A DNA stretch of 64,000 bases from DASUPK01 sp963763955 (GTDB lineage Bacteria > Actinomycetota > Thermoleophilia > Solirubrobacterales > 70-9), in NCBI GenBank assembly GCA_963763955.1, contig CAVXQP010000010.1, positions 186,001-250,000 on the forward strand, written 5' to 3'. Position 1 is the first letter of the stretch. Each line of letters begins with the position of its first letter. Below the pieces are notes generated by a model, which worked only from the letters and a program-made list of their open reading frames with translations, had not been told where the DNA came from and did not search any database. Below are positions 7,818 through 16,217 of the stretch, piece after piece. Made by a program: the position numbers and the translations under genes.

Positions 7818-8213
7818 ATGGGAGAAGAGGAGACCATCCCGGCGGGCTTCGCCGAGGAGATCGGGGTCGAGTGGATCGACCTCGACCCCGACAACGCACG
7901 CGCGCGGATCAAGGTTGAGACCCGCCACCTTCAGCCGTTCGGGATCGTCCACGGGGGCGTCTACGCCACCCTCGCGGAGAGCATCTGCTCGGCGGCCACC
8001 CACGACGCGGTGCACGCCGACGACATGGTGGCGATGGCCCAGTCGAACGACACGACCTTCCTTCGCCCGACCAGCGAGGGACACATCACCGCGAACGCAC
8101 GGACTCGCCACCGGGGACGGACGACCTGGGTCTGGGATGTCGAGATGAGCGACGACGAGGGGCGGGTCTGCGCCCTCTCCCGGATGACGATCGCGGTTCG
8201 GCCCCGGCGGTAG
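7818..8213 (+). CDS. PaaI/YdiI-type hotdog thioesterase
   Basis: Cytoplasmic acyl-CoA (probably aromatic acyl-CoA) thioesterase of 131 residues. The hotdog signature GIVHGGVYATLAES is near residues 42-55, and the FLRPTSEGHITANARTRHRGRTTWVW region matches the substrate and oligomer-forming strand of the family. The length is typical. ATG 7818 was chosen because the family starts there and because of the -10 box at 7804. A longer frame upstream is antisense to the neighbouring gene. Confidence 0.85.
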   Translation: MGEEETIPAGFAEEIGVEWIDLDPDNARARIKVETRHLQPFGIVHGGVYATLAESICSAATHDAVHADDMVAMAQSNDTTFLRPTSEGHITANARTRHRGRTTWVWDVEMSDDEGRVCALSRMTIAVRPRR

Positions 8214-8249
8214 ACGGCTTCGCCATCAGATCGCGGCCACGAGCGGCAG

Positions 8250-10028
8250 CTAGCGGGGCAGCTTCCTCATCGAGCCGAAACGGTTGGTGATCGGCAAGCG
8301 CCGGTCGCGGCCGAAGGCCTTGGTCGATACCCGGATGCCGGGCGGAGCCTGGCGGCGCTTGTACTCGGCCCGGTCGACGAGCCGGACGACCTCCCGGACG
8401 GTCTCCTCGGGGAGACCCTGCGCGACGAGCGCATCGATGCCCTCGTCGTGCTCGACGTAGGCCTCGAGGATCCTGTCGAGCGTCTCGTAGGGCGGCAGGG
8501 AGTCCTCGTCCAGCTGGTCGGGTCGCAGCTCCGCCGACGGGGGGCGCTCCAGCACCGAGGCGGGGATCAGCTCGCCACTCTCCTGCTCGTTCCGCCATCT
8601 CACGAGCCTGTACACCAAGAGCTTGAAGACGTCCTTGATCACGGCGAAGCCGCCGGCCATGTCGCCGTAGAGCGTCGCGTAGCCGACCGACATCTCGCTC
8701 TTGTTCCCGGTGGTGAGCACGAGCCAGCCGAACTTGTTCGACAGGGCCATCACCAGATTGCCCCGGATACGTGCCTGGAGGTTCTCCTCGGCCAGGCCGG
8801 GCTCGGCGCCCTCGAAGCTGGACGCGAGCGCATGCCGGTAGGCCTCCATCGCCTCTGCGATCGAGATCTCGATCAGCTCGACCCCGAGGTTCGCGGCGAT
8901 CGCCCGGGCGTCGGCCTGGGTCTCGTCGCTGGAGTTGGGGGAGGGCATGACGACGACGCTGACGCGCTCCGGGCCCAGGGCATCGACGGCGATCAGCGCC
9001 ACCAGGGCGGAGTCGATCCCGCCGGAAAGGGCGATCACCACGTGCTCGAAGCCGTTCTTCTCGACGTAGTCGCGCAGTCCCGTGGTCAGCGCCGCGTAGA
9101 CCTCGGACTCCTCGTCCGGGAGTGGCTCCGCCAGCCGCGGCTCGACGTGACCCTCCGGCTGCGCACCCGAGCTGAGCTCGGCGAGAACCGGGACGCTGCG
9201 CGCGGCGGAGGCGCCATCGGTGCGGCCGCCCGGCGGCAAGATCAGATCGCAGATCAGGAGCTCGGGCGCGAACTGCCCCGCCCGCGCGAGCGTCTGGCCG
9301 TCGGGGGCGACCACGACACTGGCCCCGTCGAAGACCAGCTCGTCCTGGCCGCCCACCATGTTGCAGAGGGCGAAGGCCGCCCCGTTGGCGGTGGCGCGCT
9401 CCGCCACCATCGCCTCGCGGGCGCGGCCCTTGCCGCGGTGATACGGAGAGGCCGAGGAGTTGACCACCAGGCGGGCGCCCGCCGCCACCTCGTCTCCTTC
9501 GGGAGAGCCGGGGTGCCAGATGTCCTCGCAGACGGTCAGGCCGACGAGCGTGCCGTCGATCTCGATCAGGGCCGGCTCCGTGCCCGGCTCGAAGTAGCGG
9601 CGCTCGTCGAAGACCCCGTAGTTGGGCAGATCGCACTTGCGGTAGATCGCGCGCACCTCGCCGCCGGCGAGAACGGCGAGCGAGTTGTAGGCCGGGGGAG
9701 GGAACGCGTCGATCAGCGGGTCGAAATCCTCGAGCTCGGAGGCGGGCCGCTCCATGCGCTCCGGAAAGCCGACCAGGGCGACGACGCCCTCGACCTCCGC
9801 GGCGAGGGCCTCGAGCGCCTCACCGGCCGCGTCCAGGAAGTCCCTGCGCAGCACGAGGTCCTCGGGCGGGTAGCCGGAAAGGCAGAGCTCGGGGAGCAGC
9901 ACGAGCTGCGCGCCGCGGTCCCGGGCCTTGTCGATCGACTCCGAGATCAGGCGCGAGTTGCCCTCGATGTCGCCCACGGTGGGGTCGATCTGGGCCAGCG
10001 CCAGCCGCAGATGTGTCGCCTCGGCCAT
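8250..10028 (-). CDS. nadE: Glutamine-dependent NAD+ synthetase
   Basis: Converts deamido-NAD+ to NAD+ using ammonia from glutamine (last step of NAD synthesis). The N-terminal nitrilase-like glutaminase domain has the Glu-Lys-Cys triad: E47 in LPELCLSGYP, Lys near 130 in YRKCDLPNYG, Cys near 165 in TVCEDIWHPG. The C-terminal synthetase domain has the ATP pyrophosphatase motif SGGIDSA near 333 and the usual TTGNKSEMSVGYATLYGDMAGG loop region. The total of 592 residues is a normal two-domain length. It diverges from the metallopeptidase gene. A degenerate -10 (CATACT) lies 6 nt before ATG 10028. Confidence 0.95.
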   Translation of the reverse strand: MAEATHLRLALAQIDPTVGDIEGNSRLISESIDKARDRGAQLVLLPELCLSGYPPEDLVLRRDFLDAAGEALEALAAEVEGVVALVGFPERMERPASELEDFDPLIDAFPPPAYNSLAVLAGGEVRAIYRKCDLPNYGVFDERRYFEPGTEPALIEIDGTLVGLTVCEDIWHPGSPEGDEVAAGARLVVNSSASPYHRGKGRAREAMVAERATANGAAFALCNMVGGQDELVFDGASVVVAPDGQTLARAGQFAPELLICDLILPPGGRTDGASAARSVPVLAELSSGAQPEGHVEPRLAEPLPDEESEVYAALTTGLRDYVEKNGFEHVVIALSGGIDSALVALIAVDALGPERVSVVVMPSPNSSDETQADARAIAANLGVELIEISIAEAMEAYRHALASSFEGAEPGLAEENLQARIRGNLVMALSNKFGWLVLTTGNKSEMSVGYATLYGDMAGGFAVIKDVFKLLVYRLVRWRNEQESGELIPASVLERPPSAELRPDQLDEDSLPPYETLDRILEAYVEHDEGIDALVAQGLPEETVREVVRLVDRAEYKRRQAPPGIRVSTKAFGRDRRLPITNRFGSMRKLPR

Positions 10029-10081
10029 GGATCAAGTATGGCCGCATCGACGAGGCGAACAGACTCATCCGTGGCTCGGGC

Positions 10082-10087
10082 TACCCT
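10082..10087 (+). promoter_or_regulatory. -10 box TACCCT, leaderless start at 10095
   Basis: TACCCT ends 7 nt before GTG 10095. It decides between several possible starts of the metallopeptidase gene (ATG 10038, GTG 10095, GTG 10134): only 10095 coincides with the predicted transcription start. Confidence 0.45.
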
Positions 10088-10094
10088 GCCGCGC

Positions 10095-10532
10095 GTGTTC
10101 AGGCAGGAGAGGAACCCTCGCAGGCGCCGAGGAGTGGAGCTGCTGGAAGCTCACGTCGAGGACCTATGCCGGGAGTACGACATCGAGCTGGCCGGCTCCT
10201 CGTCGCGCGGACGGGCGATCCGCTGGCGCGGGGGCAGGCTCGAGATCTCGATCCCGCCGATCCGCGGCCAGGTCTCCTACTTCATCGCCCTCCACGAGAT
10301 CGGTCACCTGGTCGGGAAGGGACGCTCGGCTCCCAGGCTCGAGTCGGAGGCGAACGCCTGGCTCTTCGCGCTCGAGCACAGCGTCGTCGAGCCCACCACG
10401 GCGACCAAGCGCTCGATCTCCCGCCGCCTGCGCGGGTATCTCGAGTGGGCCAGGAACCGCCAGCACCGGCGGGTGCCGCCGAGGATCCCGCCGCGCGAGC
10501 ACCCCTTCTGGGCGCTCCTCGAGCTCGCCTAG
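10095..10532 (+). CDS. Zinc metallopeptidase-like protein (HExxH)
   Basis: Small cytoplasmic protein of about 145 residues. The HEIGH motif follows a hydrophobic strand (QVSYFIALHEIGHLVG), and a downstream Glu-rich helix (RLESEANAWLFALEHS) supplies the usual third ligand and helical packing of ImmA/IrrE-type peptidases. No fused DNA-binding domain is present. The C-terminus is Arg/Pro-rich. No partner repressor or toxin gene is next to it, so its substrate cannot be inferred. An alternative start at ATG 10038 would add 19 residues. Confidence 0.6.
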   Translation: MFRQERNPRRRRGVELLEAHVEDLCREYDIELAGSSSRGRAIRWRGGRLEISIPPIRGQVSYFIALHEIGHLVGKGRSAPRLESEANAWLFALEHSVVEPTTATKRSISRRLRGYLEWARNRQHRRVPPRIPPREHPFWALLELA

Positions 10533-10664
10533 GGTCCGCCCACACCGCTTAGGCACACCCTCGGCCGCCAGACGATGAGTTTTCGTCTCGCGATCGGTCT
10601 CTAGCTGTGGCAGAGCAACGTGCAGAAGGAAGGAGAGCCCGATGTCAAGCTCAAGCCTGAAGCC

Positions 10665-11228
10665 ATGCTGATCTACTCGATGGGCGTCTCGGTGGATGGC
10701 TTTATCGCCGACCGCGAGGGCGCGTTCTCCTGGTCGGTTCCCAACGAGGAGCAGTTTCGTTTCCACGTCACGCAGACACGCGATCTTGGGGGCTTTCTGT
10801 TGGGCCGCAGGCTCTACGAGACGATGCTGGTGTGGGAGACGGATCCGTCGATGCGCGACAGCGAGCTCGACGCCGCGTTCGCCGACGCCTGGTGCGCGAT
10901 CCCGAAGATCGTCTTCAGCCGCACGCTCGACAGCGTCCAGGGCAACGCGCGGCTCGCCGAGGCGTCGGTGGCCGAGGAGGCCGCTGCGGCGCTCGACGCG
11001 ACCGAGAAGGACGTCGGGATCGGCGGCGCCGGCCTGGCCGCGGCGGCGATCCAGCTCGGCCTGGTCGACGAGCTGCGCATGTTCCGCTATCCGGTCGTCG
11101 TCGGTGGTGGCACGCCGTACCTGCCGCCGGTCACCGAAGACGTCCCGCTGGACCTGATCGAGACCCGGACGGTCGGCTCGCGCGTGATCTACGAGCGGTA
11201 CGGGCGAGCGGGCGACGAGTTGAACTGA
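10665..11228 (+). CDS. Dihydrofolate reductase/RibD C-terminal family protein
   Basis: Soluble NADPH-dependent reductase-like protein of 187 residues. The strand YSMGVSVDGFIADREG is the standard N-terminus of the YyaP/DHFR-like family. LLGRRLYETM and the GGAGLAAAAIQLGLVDELR region form the nucleotide-binding part, followed by the PVVVGGGTPYLPP loop. Family members are often annotated as DHFR but their substrates are mostly unknown. ATG 10665 is the first start that fits the family; an in-frame GTG 15 codons upstream gives an atypical extension. Confidence 0.82.
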   Translation: MLIYSMGVSVDGFIADREGAFSWSVPNEEQFRFHVTQTRDLGGFLLGRRLYETMLVWETDPSMRDSELDAAFADAWCAIPKIVFSRTLDSVQGNARLAEASVAEEAAAALDATEKDVGIGGAGLAAAAIQLGLVDELRMFRYPVVVGGGTPYLPPVTEDVPLDLIETRTVGSRVIYERYGRAGDELN

Positions 11229-11285
11229 CGCCGCATATCCGCTCTGCATGGAAAGCAGCGGCTCTAGAGAGATACTGGGTGGGTG

Positions 11286-11708
11286 ATGTCGGAGGAGAGT
11301 CTCGAAGATTTCATCCACCGTGGATACGCCAGGTTCAACCAGGCCGAACGAGAGCCCGTTGACGAGCAAGAGCTCGCGTCTCTGGATATCTGGCATCCCG
11401 ACGGCGTGTACGTGAACTCCGCCAGCGACCCCGACCCCGCGACTCACCGGGGAATCGAGGCGGTGAGGAGGCAGATCGGGCGATGGGTCGAGGCCTATCC
11501 CGACCTGCAGGTGGAGCCGCTTGAGATCCAGACCAACGGCGATCGGGCGTTCGTCTGGGTTCGCTTCTCGGGTCATGGTGCGGAAAGCGGGGTTCCAATC
11601 GACATGGAGTTGGCTCACGTCAACATGGTCGAAGGCGGCAAGCTCCGCCGCATCGAGGAGTATCAGGAGCGAGCCGATGGGCTCGAAGCTGCGGGGCTGT
11701 CGGAGTAG
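11286..11708 (+). CDS. SnoaL/NTF2-like protein
   Basis: Protein of 140 residues with the cone-shaped NTF2 fold pattern: an N-terminal helix (FIHRGYARFNQ), the WHPDGVYVNSASDPDPATHRGIEAVRRQI segment that is diagnostic for SnoaL-like proteins, and C-terminal strands with the HVNMVEGGKLRRIEEYQER region. Members are either hydrolase/isomerase-like enzymes or binding proteins, so no reaction can be assigned. It stands alone between the DHFR-like gene and the convergent ceramidase-like gene. Confidence 0.75.
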   Translation: MSEESLEDFIHRGYARFNQAEREPVDEQELASLDIWHPDGVYVNSASDPDPATHRGIEAVRRQIGRWVEAYPDLQVEPLEIQTNGDRAFVWVRFSGHGAESGVPIDMELAHVNMVEGGKLRRIEEYQERADGLEAAGLSE

Positions 11709-11745
11709 CGACCGCTACTTGACAGTCGACCCTTCTTCATAGGTC

Positions 11746-13737
11746 TTAACTCGCCGGGACGTCCGGGAACACGTCGACCCACACACGCGCACCCCCGGGA
11801 GTGAAGTAGCCGCGCGTGTTGCGGTCCGGTTGGGACTGCGGTCGGCCCGACAGCGACATCCAGGCGGCGGGATGCACGATGCCCTCGCCCTGCACCCACA
11901 CGGCCACCGCCGGACCGGCTGCATGGAACGTCTCATCGACGTTGCACTTGAGCTCGGGTCCTCCCAGCGGATCGCGCGTGCGCGCCCCGCCGGGCAGCAC
12001 GTAGCGCCCCACGACAACACGCTCGGGCGGGCCGTCGAGGCGGTCGAGCAAGGTCACAAGCGTGCTCGCCACGACGTTGGAGGTCTGCGAGCTCGCCGCC
12101 TCCGAATCATCCGAGTGCCCGCAGCCGAAGCGGTCGGTGGAGGAGGGGTCGAGGCCGTTGCCGCGCTCGCCCGGCACACCGACGCCGTTGCCTGTGGGGA
12201 AGATGTAGCCGAGCATGTCGTCGGCCAGGCCGTTGACGAAGCGATAGGGCGCATGCATGTGGGGTAGCGGCCAGGCCGGCAGCGGGTCGGCCGGGAACGG
12301 CATGTCTTGCGGCCCGAGGAAGCCCCGTAGGTAGGTGAACGGGAACACTTCGCCCGGTACGGAGATGAACTCGCCGTCGCCGATCCGGAAGGCGGCGGCC
12401 GAGGTCTGAAGCTCGTCGCCGACCGGCGAGCCCGGCGGGACCTGGGTGCGGCAGTCGTCGGCGAACAGCGGCCGCGGGCCGAAGACCCCGAACTGGCCGC
12501 CGAGCCGGAAGAGCAGGTTCGTCACGGTCAAACAGATCGGCGCGCGCGCGCCGTCGACCACGTTGGAGCGCGAGCCATGGGCTTTGTCCAGCGACTGTGA
12601 GACCGCCGCGGCGATCTGGTGGCCCAGGGCCCGCGTCTCCTGGAAGTAGCCCGTGGGCGCGCGCGAGCCGTTGGCCTCGAACAGCGTTCGGCAGCCAGCC
12701 GGGTGGCTCTCGGAGATAAAGCGCTGGGGAGTGCGTGAGATCGGCGCGTCGAAGACCTCCGGCGTCTCCACGCTGCCCACCAACCCCGCCATCTCGATGG
12801 CCACACCGCCGAAGCGGTGCTCGAGCGCACTGCGCATGAAGTGCGGCCAGTCGGCGCTGACCCAGGCGCGCTGGGGGTCGGAGGCGTCGCCGTTGAAGCC
12901 GAGCGTCTCGGCATGCTGGGAGACGTCGGCCAGAGTGGCGATGGTGTGCCCGTGTCGGCCCACGGCCTGCAGCACCGGCATCAGCTGGTCGTCCACGAAG
13001 GGGTAGGACGACCAGCACTGGCGGAGGTTGGCCGGCTCACTGGCCTCGGCGTAGCGGATCGAGGCCGGGCGCATGGCACGGTAGGCGTCGACGATGGCCT
13101 CTGCGGAGCGCTTGACCAGATAGTCCGCGAAGTACGAGTTCACGCCCGAGGTGAACTGGTCGACCCCCGACAGTCCGAGTGTGTCCGGCGCCGATTCGTC
13201 GTGCGTTGCCGAGATGAAGACGCCATCGAGGTGCACCCCGGCGCGCTGCGCGGCGCTGCGGATCCGGTCCTGGTAGATGTTGAACAGGCCCTCCTGGTCG
13301 ACGACCTCGACCGCGATGGTGTGCGGCCCGTTGGAGACGACGATCGCGCGCGCGCCGACCGGGTCCGCGACACGTTTGAAGAAGCGCGGCGTGTCGGCGC
13401 CCCCGCCTAGCAGGTTGCCCTCCCAACGGCCGTTGCCGTTGCAGTCCAGGTATGGGTCGCCCGGCTCAAAGTGGCCCGAGCCCTGGAGGTCCTCGTAGGG
13501 CTCCTCGAAGGCGAACGGCCGCGCGCCGTCGTATTGCGCGCGCTGCGCCACGGTGGTCGCGCAGTCCGAGGGATCGTGGGGCACGAGGCCGGCGCGCGGT
13601 GGGGTGAAGTCCCCGACCGCCGCCCCGACGCGGAAGTGCGCGGGATGCCCGCGGCCCGCGGAAGCGGAAGCGGAAGGCGCGAGCGCGAACACCATGGACA
13701 GCACCAGCACGGCGACCTTTGCGGCTCCGGCCCTCAT
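11746..13737 (-). CDS. Secreted hydrolase resembling neutral/alkaline ceramidase
   Basis: Protein of about 663 residues with a signal peptide (MRAGAAKVAVLVLSMVFAL ..., Ala-rich cleavage region near residue 27). The central part contains GVFISATHDESAPDTLGL, which resembles the metal-binding His region of the neutral ceramidase N-terminal family, and further conserved His/Asp segments (QHAETLGFNGD, EMAGLVGSVETP). Late in the protein GEVFPFTYLRG appears, also family-like. The predicted location is outside the membrane. Whether it cleaves ceramide is unknown, as bacterial relatives act on diverse substrates. A GTG at 13773 would add 12 residues before the signal peptide; ATG 13737 was preferred. 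Confidence 0.65.
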   Translation of the reverse strand: MRAGAAKVAVLVLSMVFALAPSASASAGRGHPAHFRVGAAVGDFTPPRAGLVPHDPSDCATTVAQRAQYDGARPFAFEEPYEDLQGSGHFEPGDPYLDCNGNGRWEGNLLGGGADTPRFFKRVADPVGARAIVVSNGPHTIAVEVVDQEGLFNIYQDRIRSAAQRAGVHLDGVFISATHDESAPDTLGLSGVDQFTSGVNSYFADYLVKRSAEAIVDAYRAMRPASIRYAEASEPANLRQCWSSYPFVDDQLMPVLQAVGRHGHTIATLADVSQHAETLGFNGDASDPQRAWVSADWPHFMRSALEHRFGGVAIEMAGLVGSVETPEVFDAPISRTPQRFISESHPAGCRTLFEANGSRAPTGYFQETRALGHQIAAAVSQSLDKAHGSRSNVVDGARAPICLTVTNLLFRLGGQFGVFGPRPLFADDCRTQVPPGSPVGDELQTSAAAFRIGDGEFISVPGEVFPFTYLRGFLGPQDMPFPADPLPAWPLPHMHAPYRFVNGLADDMLGYIFPTGNGVGVPGERGNGLDPSSTDRFGCGHSDDSEAASSQTSNVVASTLVTLLDRLDGPPERVVVGRYVLPGGARTRDPLGGPELKCNVDETFHAAGPAVAVWVQGEGIVHPAAWMSLSGRPQSQPDRNTRGYFTPGGARVWVDVFPDVPAS

Positions 13738-13856
13738 TATCCCGACGCCGATCCTACTCCCAGAACGGTTCACTGCTCTCTTCGTGAAGTGCTGGTGTGC
13801 CTTCCGTCCCTATCTACCTGGAGGATCACACCCCAAGTGGTGCTGGGAGCCCCCGG

Positions 13857-14531
13857 CTAGGCGGCGGTGTTCTTGCGGCGCTGGCCGGGTCGTACCGCTT
13901 CGAGGTTGCTGATGATCACTGCGACGACCGACACCAGGTAGAGCTGGCCCAGCAGCGCTTCGGTGATCGCCAGGGAGCGACCCAGGTTCGTGGCCGCCAC
14001 CAGGTCCCCGTAGCCGACGGTCGTGACGGTCGTGTAGCTGAAATAGAGGAAGTCGTCTCGGCCGTAGCTGCCGGGTGGATTGAAGAACGACGTGGAGGAG
14101 AGATCGTTGACCGTGGCGTAGGCGACCCCGAAGATCAGGCCGATCAGGAGGTAGAGGCAGAGCACTCCGAACATCGTCTGCAAGGTGACGGCCTGCGTCT
14201 CGCGGAACTGCTTGATCACCCCGAAGACGAGCGCGACCGGGGTCAGGCCCACATAGAGCAGCGCCACGATCCCGGCGGAGCTGTTGCCGAACTGCCCGCT
14301 CCCGAACAGCGCCGCGCCGGCGCCGACGATCCCGATCACCCCAGCGATGACGGTGAGCAAGATCACCCAGTGACGCGCGCGGGATGCCACGACCGCAGCG
14401 ACCAGCACAGCGGCCTGGAGGATCACCCCGACGAAACGCCCGCCGTCCCCGCTGGGCGCTGCCAGCGTGAAGGTGACCGTCGCGAGGATCAGCAGGAGGA
14501 CGATGCCGAAGCGGTAGTGGATCCGGTGCAC
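13857..14531 (-). CDS. Potassium channel family membrane protein
   Basis: Integral membrane protein of 224 residues with about six hydrophobic segments, the last two forming the pore domain. The selectivity filter TTVGYGD is at 170-176, followed by a final helix (ITEALLGQLYLVSVVAVIIS). No RCK/TrkA nucleotide-binding domain or voltage-sensor Arg ladder is visible, so gating cannot be predicted. GTG 14531 is the only reasonable start. It lies 36 bp downstream of the RTX-like gene and may be cotranscribed. Confidence 0.85.
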   Translation of the reverse strand: MHRIHYRFGIVLLLILATVTFTLAAPSGDGGRFVGVILQAAVLVAAVVASRARHWVILLTVIAGVIGIVGAGAALFGSGQFGNSSAGIVALLYVGLTPVALVFGVIKQFRETQAVTLQTMFGVLCLYLLIGLIFGVAYATVNDLSSTSFFNPPGSYGRDDFLYFSYTTVTTVGYGDLVAATNLGRSLAITEALLGQLYLVSVVAVIISNLEAVRPGQRRKNTAA

Positions 14532-14567
14532 GCGGGCATCTTCGCCCGGGCACAGGACGCCACTGCC

Positions 14568-15626
14568 TCAGCAGGAGCGGGCGCGCGGGTCCAGGCGCCT
14601 GTCGCGTGTCGCGCCCTCGCGCTTGTTCGGCCCGGAGCCGCAGCTGATCTTCCGGTCGCGGAATCCGTCCTTGGCTCGGAGAAGATCGATCCCACCCTTG
14701 CCCTTGAGCGCGTCGCGGCCCTTGTTGCCCACGACCAGGTCACCGTCGGGGCCACCGACGACCTTGTCACGGTCTCTGCCGCCGAAGAGCCTGTCGGCGC
14801 CGAGCCATCCCTTTAGGACGTCCCCGCCGTTGCCGCCCAGGATCAGGTCGTTGCCCTCGAGCCCCAGCAACCTGTCGCCGCCGTTGTTCCCGATGATCGT
14901 GTCGTCGCCCGCCGCACCGACGAGCGTCTCCGAGCTCGAGTCTCCGGCCAGGAAATCGCCCTTGGCCGTTCCGATCAGGACCTCCACGTCGCCGCGCACT
15001 GTGTCGCGCCTGCCGGACCCCTGATCCTCGATGCCCCCGTCGTTGCGGTCTCCGGAGCCGATCGTGACGCTGACCGGAGTGGCCCGAGCAGCGTAGGTGA
15101 GGGAGTCCGTGCCGCTCCCCCCGGCGATGTCGTCCGGGCCGTTGCCACCGTCCAGCGCGTCGCGCCCGCTGCCGCCGCGGAGGGTGTCGGCCAAGGGGGA
15201 GCCGACCACGGCGTCGTTGCCGGAGCCTCCGTCGAGCGTGCCGTGGCCCTTGACCGTGTCATTGCCGGGGCCGCCGTCGAGATTCCCCGTGACGGTCGAG
15301 GGGATCGTGGGATCGAGCGCGATCGTGTCGTCGCGGGCATCGGTGTCCACCGAGATCGTCTTGATTCCCGCCCCCGGGCAGGTGGCGGCGTGGGCGTCCA
15401 GCGCCGTACAGGCCCCGCTCGACGTCAGGTTGGCAGCCGCATCCCTGACCGTGTAGAGACCCGCGGTGCCGTCATAGCTGACGGTGATCCGGTTGGTCTC
15501 GCTGCCGGTCTCCGCGGCTCTGATCGTGTTCGACCCAGTGACGGTGACGGTCGAGGCCGTCGCCCCCGGTGCGGCGATCAGGGCCAAGACAACCCCAAGG
15601 GCCCCGGCCAAAAGCCCCCTCTTCAT
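14568..15626 (-). CDS. Secreted protein with RTX-like calcium-binding repeats
   Basis: Protein of 352 residues starting with a signal peptide (MKRGLLAGALGVVLALIAAP, cleavage near ATAS). After a beta-rich N-terminal region come at least ten degenerate nonapeptide repeats of the GGxGxDxLx type (for example DGGPGNDTV, DGGSGNDAV, RGGSGRDAL, AGGSGTDSL, LGGNGGDVL), which in RTX proteins form Ca2+-binding beta rolls. No catalytic domain is recognisable. The last 30 residues are basic with two cysteines. ATG 15626 is supported by GGAGGG a few bases upstream; a longer frame further upstream is antisense noise. Confidence 0.82.
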   Translation of the reverse strand: MKRGLLAGALGVVLALIAAPGATASTVTVTGSNTIRAAETGSETNRITVSYDGTAGLYTVRDAAANLTSSGACTALDAHAATCPGAGIKTISVDTDARDDTIALDPTIPSTVTGNLDGGPGNDTVKGHGTLDGGSGNDAVVGSPLADTLRGGSGRDALDGGNGPDDIAGGSGTDSLTYAARATPVSVTIGSGDRNDGGIEDQGSGRRDTVRGDVEVLIGTAKGDFLAGDSSSETLVGAAGDDTIIGNNGGDRLLGLEGNDLILGGNGGDVLKGWLGADRLFGGRDRDKVVGGPDGDLVVGNKGRDALKGKGGIDLLRAKDGFRDRKISCGSGPNKREGATRDRRLDPRARSC

Positions 15627-15681
15627 GCGTCCCTCCGGCATCTCCCTGGCTTCAACACGCGGATGCCCGCGACGGACCGGT

Positions 15682-16194
15682 CTACTCGCCCGCAGCGAGC
15701 ATTCTCTCCACCACGAGAACGTCCTTCCATTCGCCGTCGAGGGCGCCGTGACGGCGGTGGACGCCGACCTCGCTCCAGCCCAGGCCCTCGACGAGCGCGA
15801 TGCTGGGCTTGTTCGAGGTGAAGATCTTGCCGACCAGCTTGTGGGCGTCGGACTCCGCAGCGGCTTCGGCGAGAGCATCCAGCAGGACCCGGCCGACGCC
15901 GGCGCGCCTCGCTGCGCGGTCCACGTAGAGCGTCGCCTCGCGCACGCCGTCGTAGTAGTGGTGCTGGTCCGCGTAGGGGCCGGCCTTGGCCCAACCGATC
16001 ACGGCTCCGTCCCGCTCGGCGACGATCACGACCTCCTCATTGATCCAGCGCATGGCGTCCACGGGCGCCGCGGGGCGCGTCTCGAAGGTCGCCACGCGAT
16101 CCTCGACACCGTCGTTGAAGATCTCGGTGATCCGCGCCGCGTCGCCGGGCTCGGCCGCGCGAGTCGAAATGTCCGCTCTTTGCGAACGGTTCAC
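15682..16194 (-). CDS. GNAT acetyltransferase, phosphinothricin-acetyltransferase-like
   Basis: Cytoplasmic acetyl-CoA-dependent N-acetyltransferase of 170 residues. The N-terminal DAARITEIFNDGV and the central GWAKAGPYADQHHYYDGVREATLYVD are typical of the Pat/Bar-like GNAT subgroup. The acetyl-CoA loop (RRAGVGRVLL) and the IFTSNKPSIALVEGLGW strand follow. Substrate is unknown; this subgroup includes methionine sulfoximine and phosphinothricin acetylases. GTG 16194 was chosen because it lies 6 nt after a -10-like TATGAA that overlaps the divergent VKOR promoter. Confidence 0.8.
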   Translation of the reverse strand: MNRSQRADISTRAAEPGDAARITEIFNDGVEDRVATFETRPAAPVDAMRWINEEVVIVAERDGAVIGWAKAGPYADQHHYYDGVREATLYVDRAARRAGVGRVLLDALAEAAAESDAHKLVGKIFTSNKPSIALVEGLGWSEVGVHRRHGALDGEWKDVLVVERMLAAGE

Positions 16195-16200
16195 GTTGGC

Positions 16201-16210
16201 TTCATAGCAT
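16201..16210. promoter_or_regulatory. Bidirectional promoter with overlapping -10 boxes (GNAT/VKOR)
   Basis: The sequence TTCATAGCAT carries TAGCAT (16205-16210, 7 nt before ATG 16218 on +) and TATGAA on the other strand (16206-16201, 6 nt before GTG 16194). The boxes share TA, exactly as at 7800-7809. The minus-strand box lacks the final T, so it is the weaker of the two. Confidence 0.5.
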
Positions 16211-16217
16211 TGGAGCG

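Noticed and set aside
8448..10532. Open frame of 694 codons on the + strand
   Set aside because: Most of it is antisense to nadE. Only the last 146 codons, from 10095, form a recognisable protein.
14568..15626. Possible tandem DNA repeat in the RTX-like gene
   Set aside because: The repetition is at protein level (degenerate nonapeptides). The DNA copies differ too much for a microsatellite or CRISPR array.
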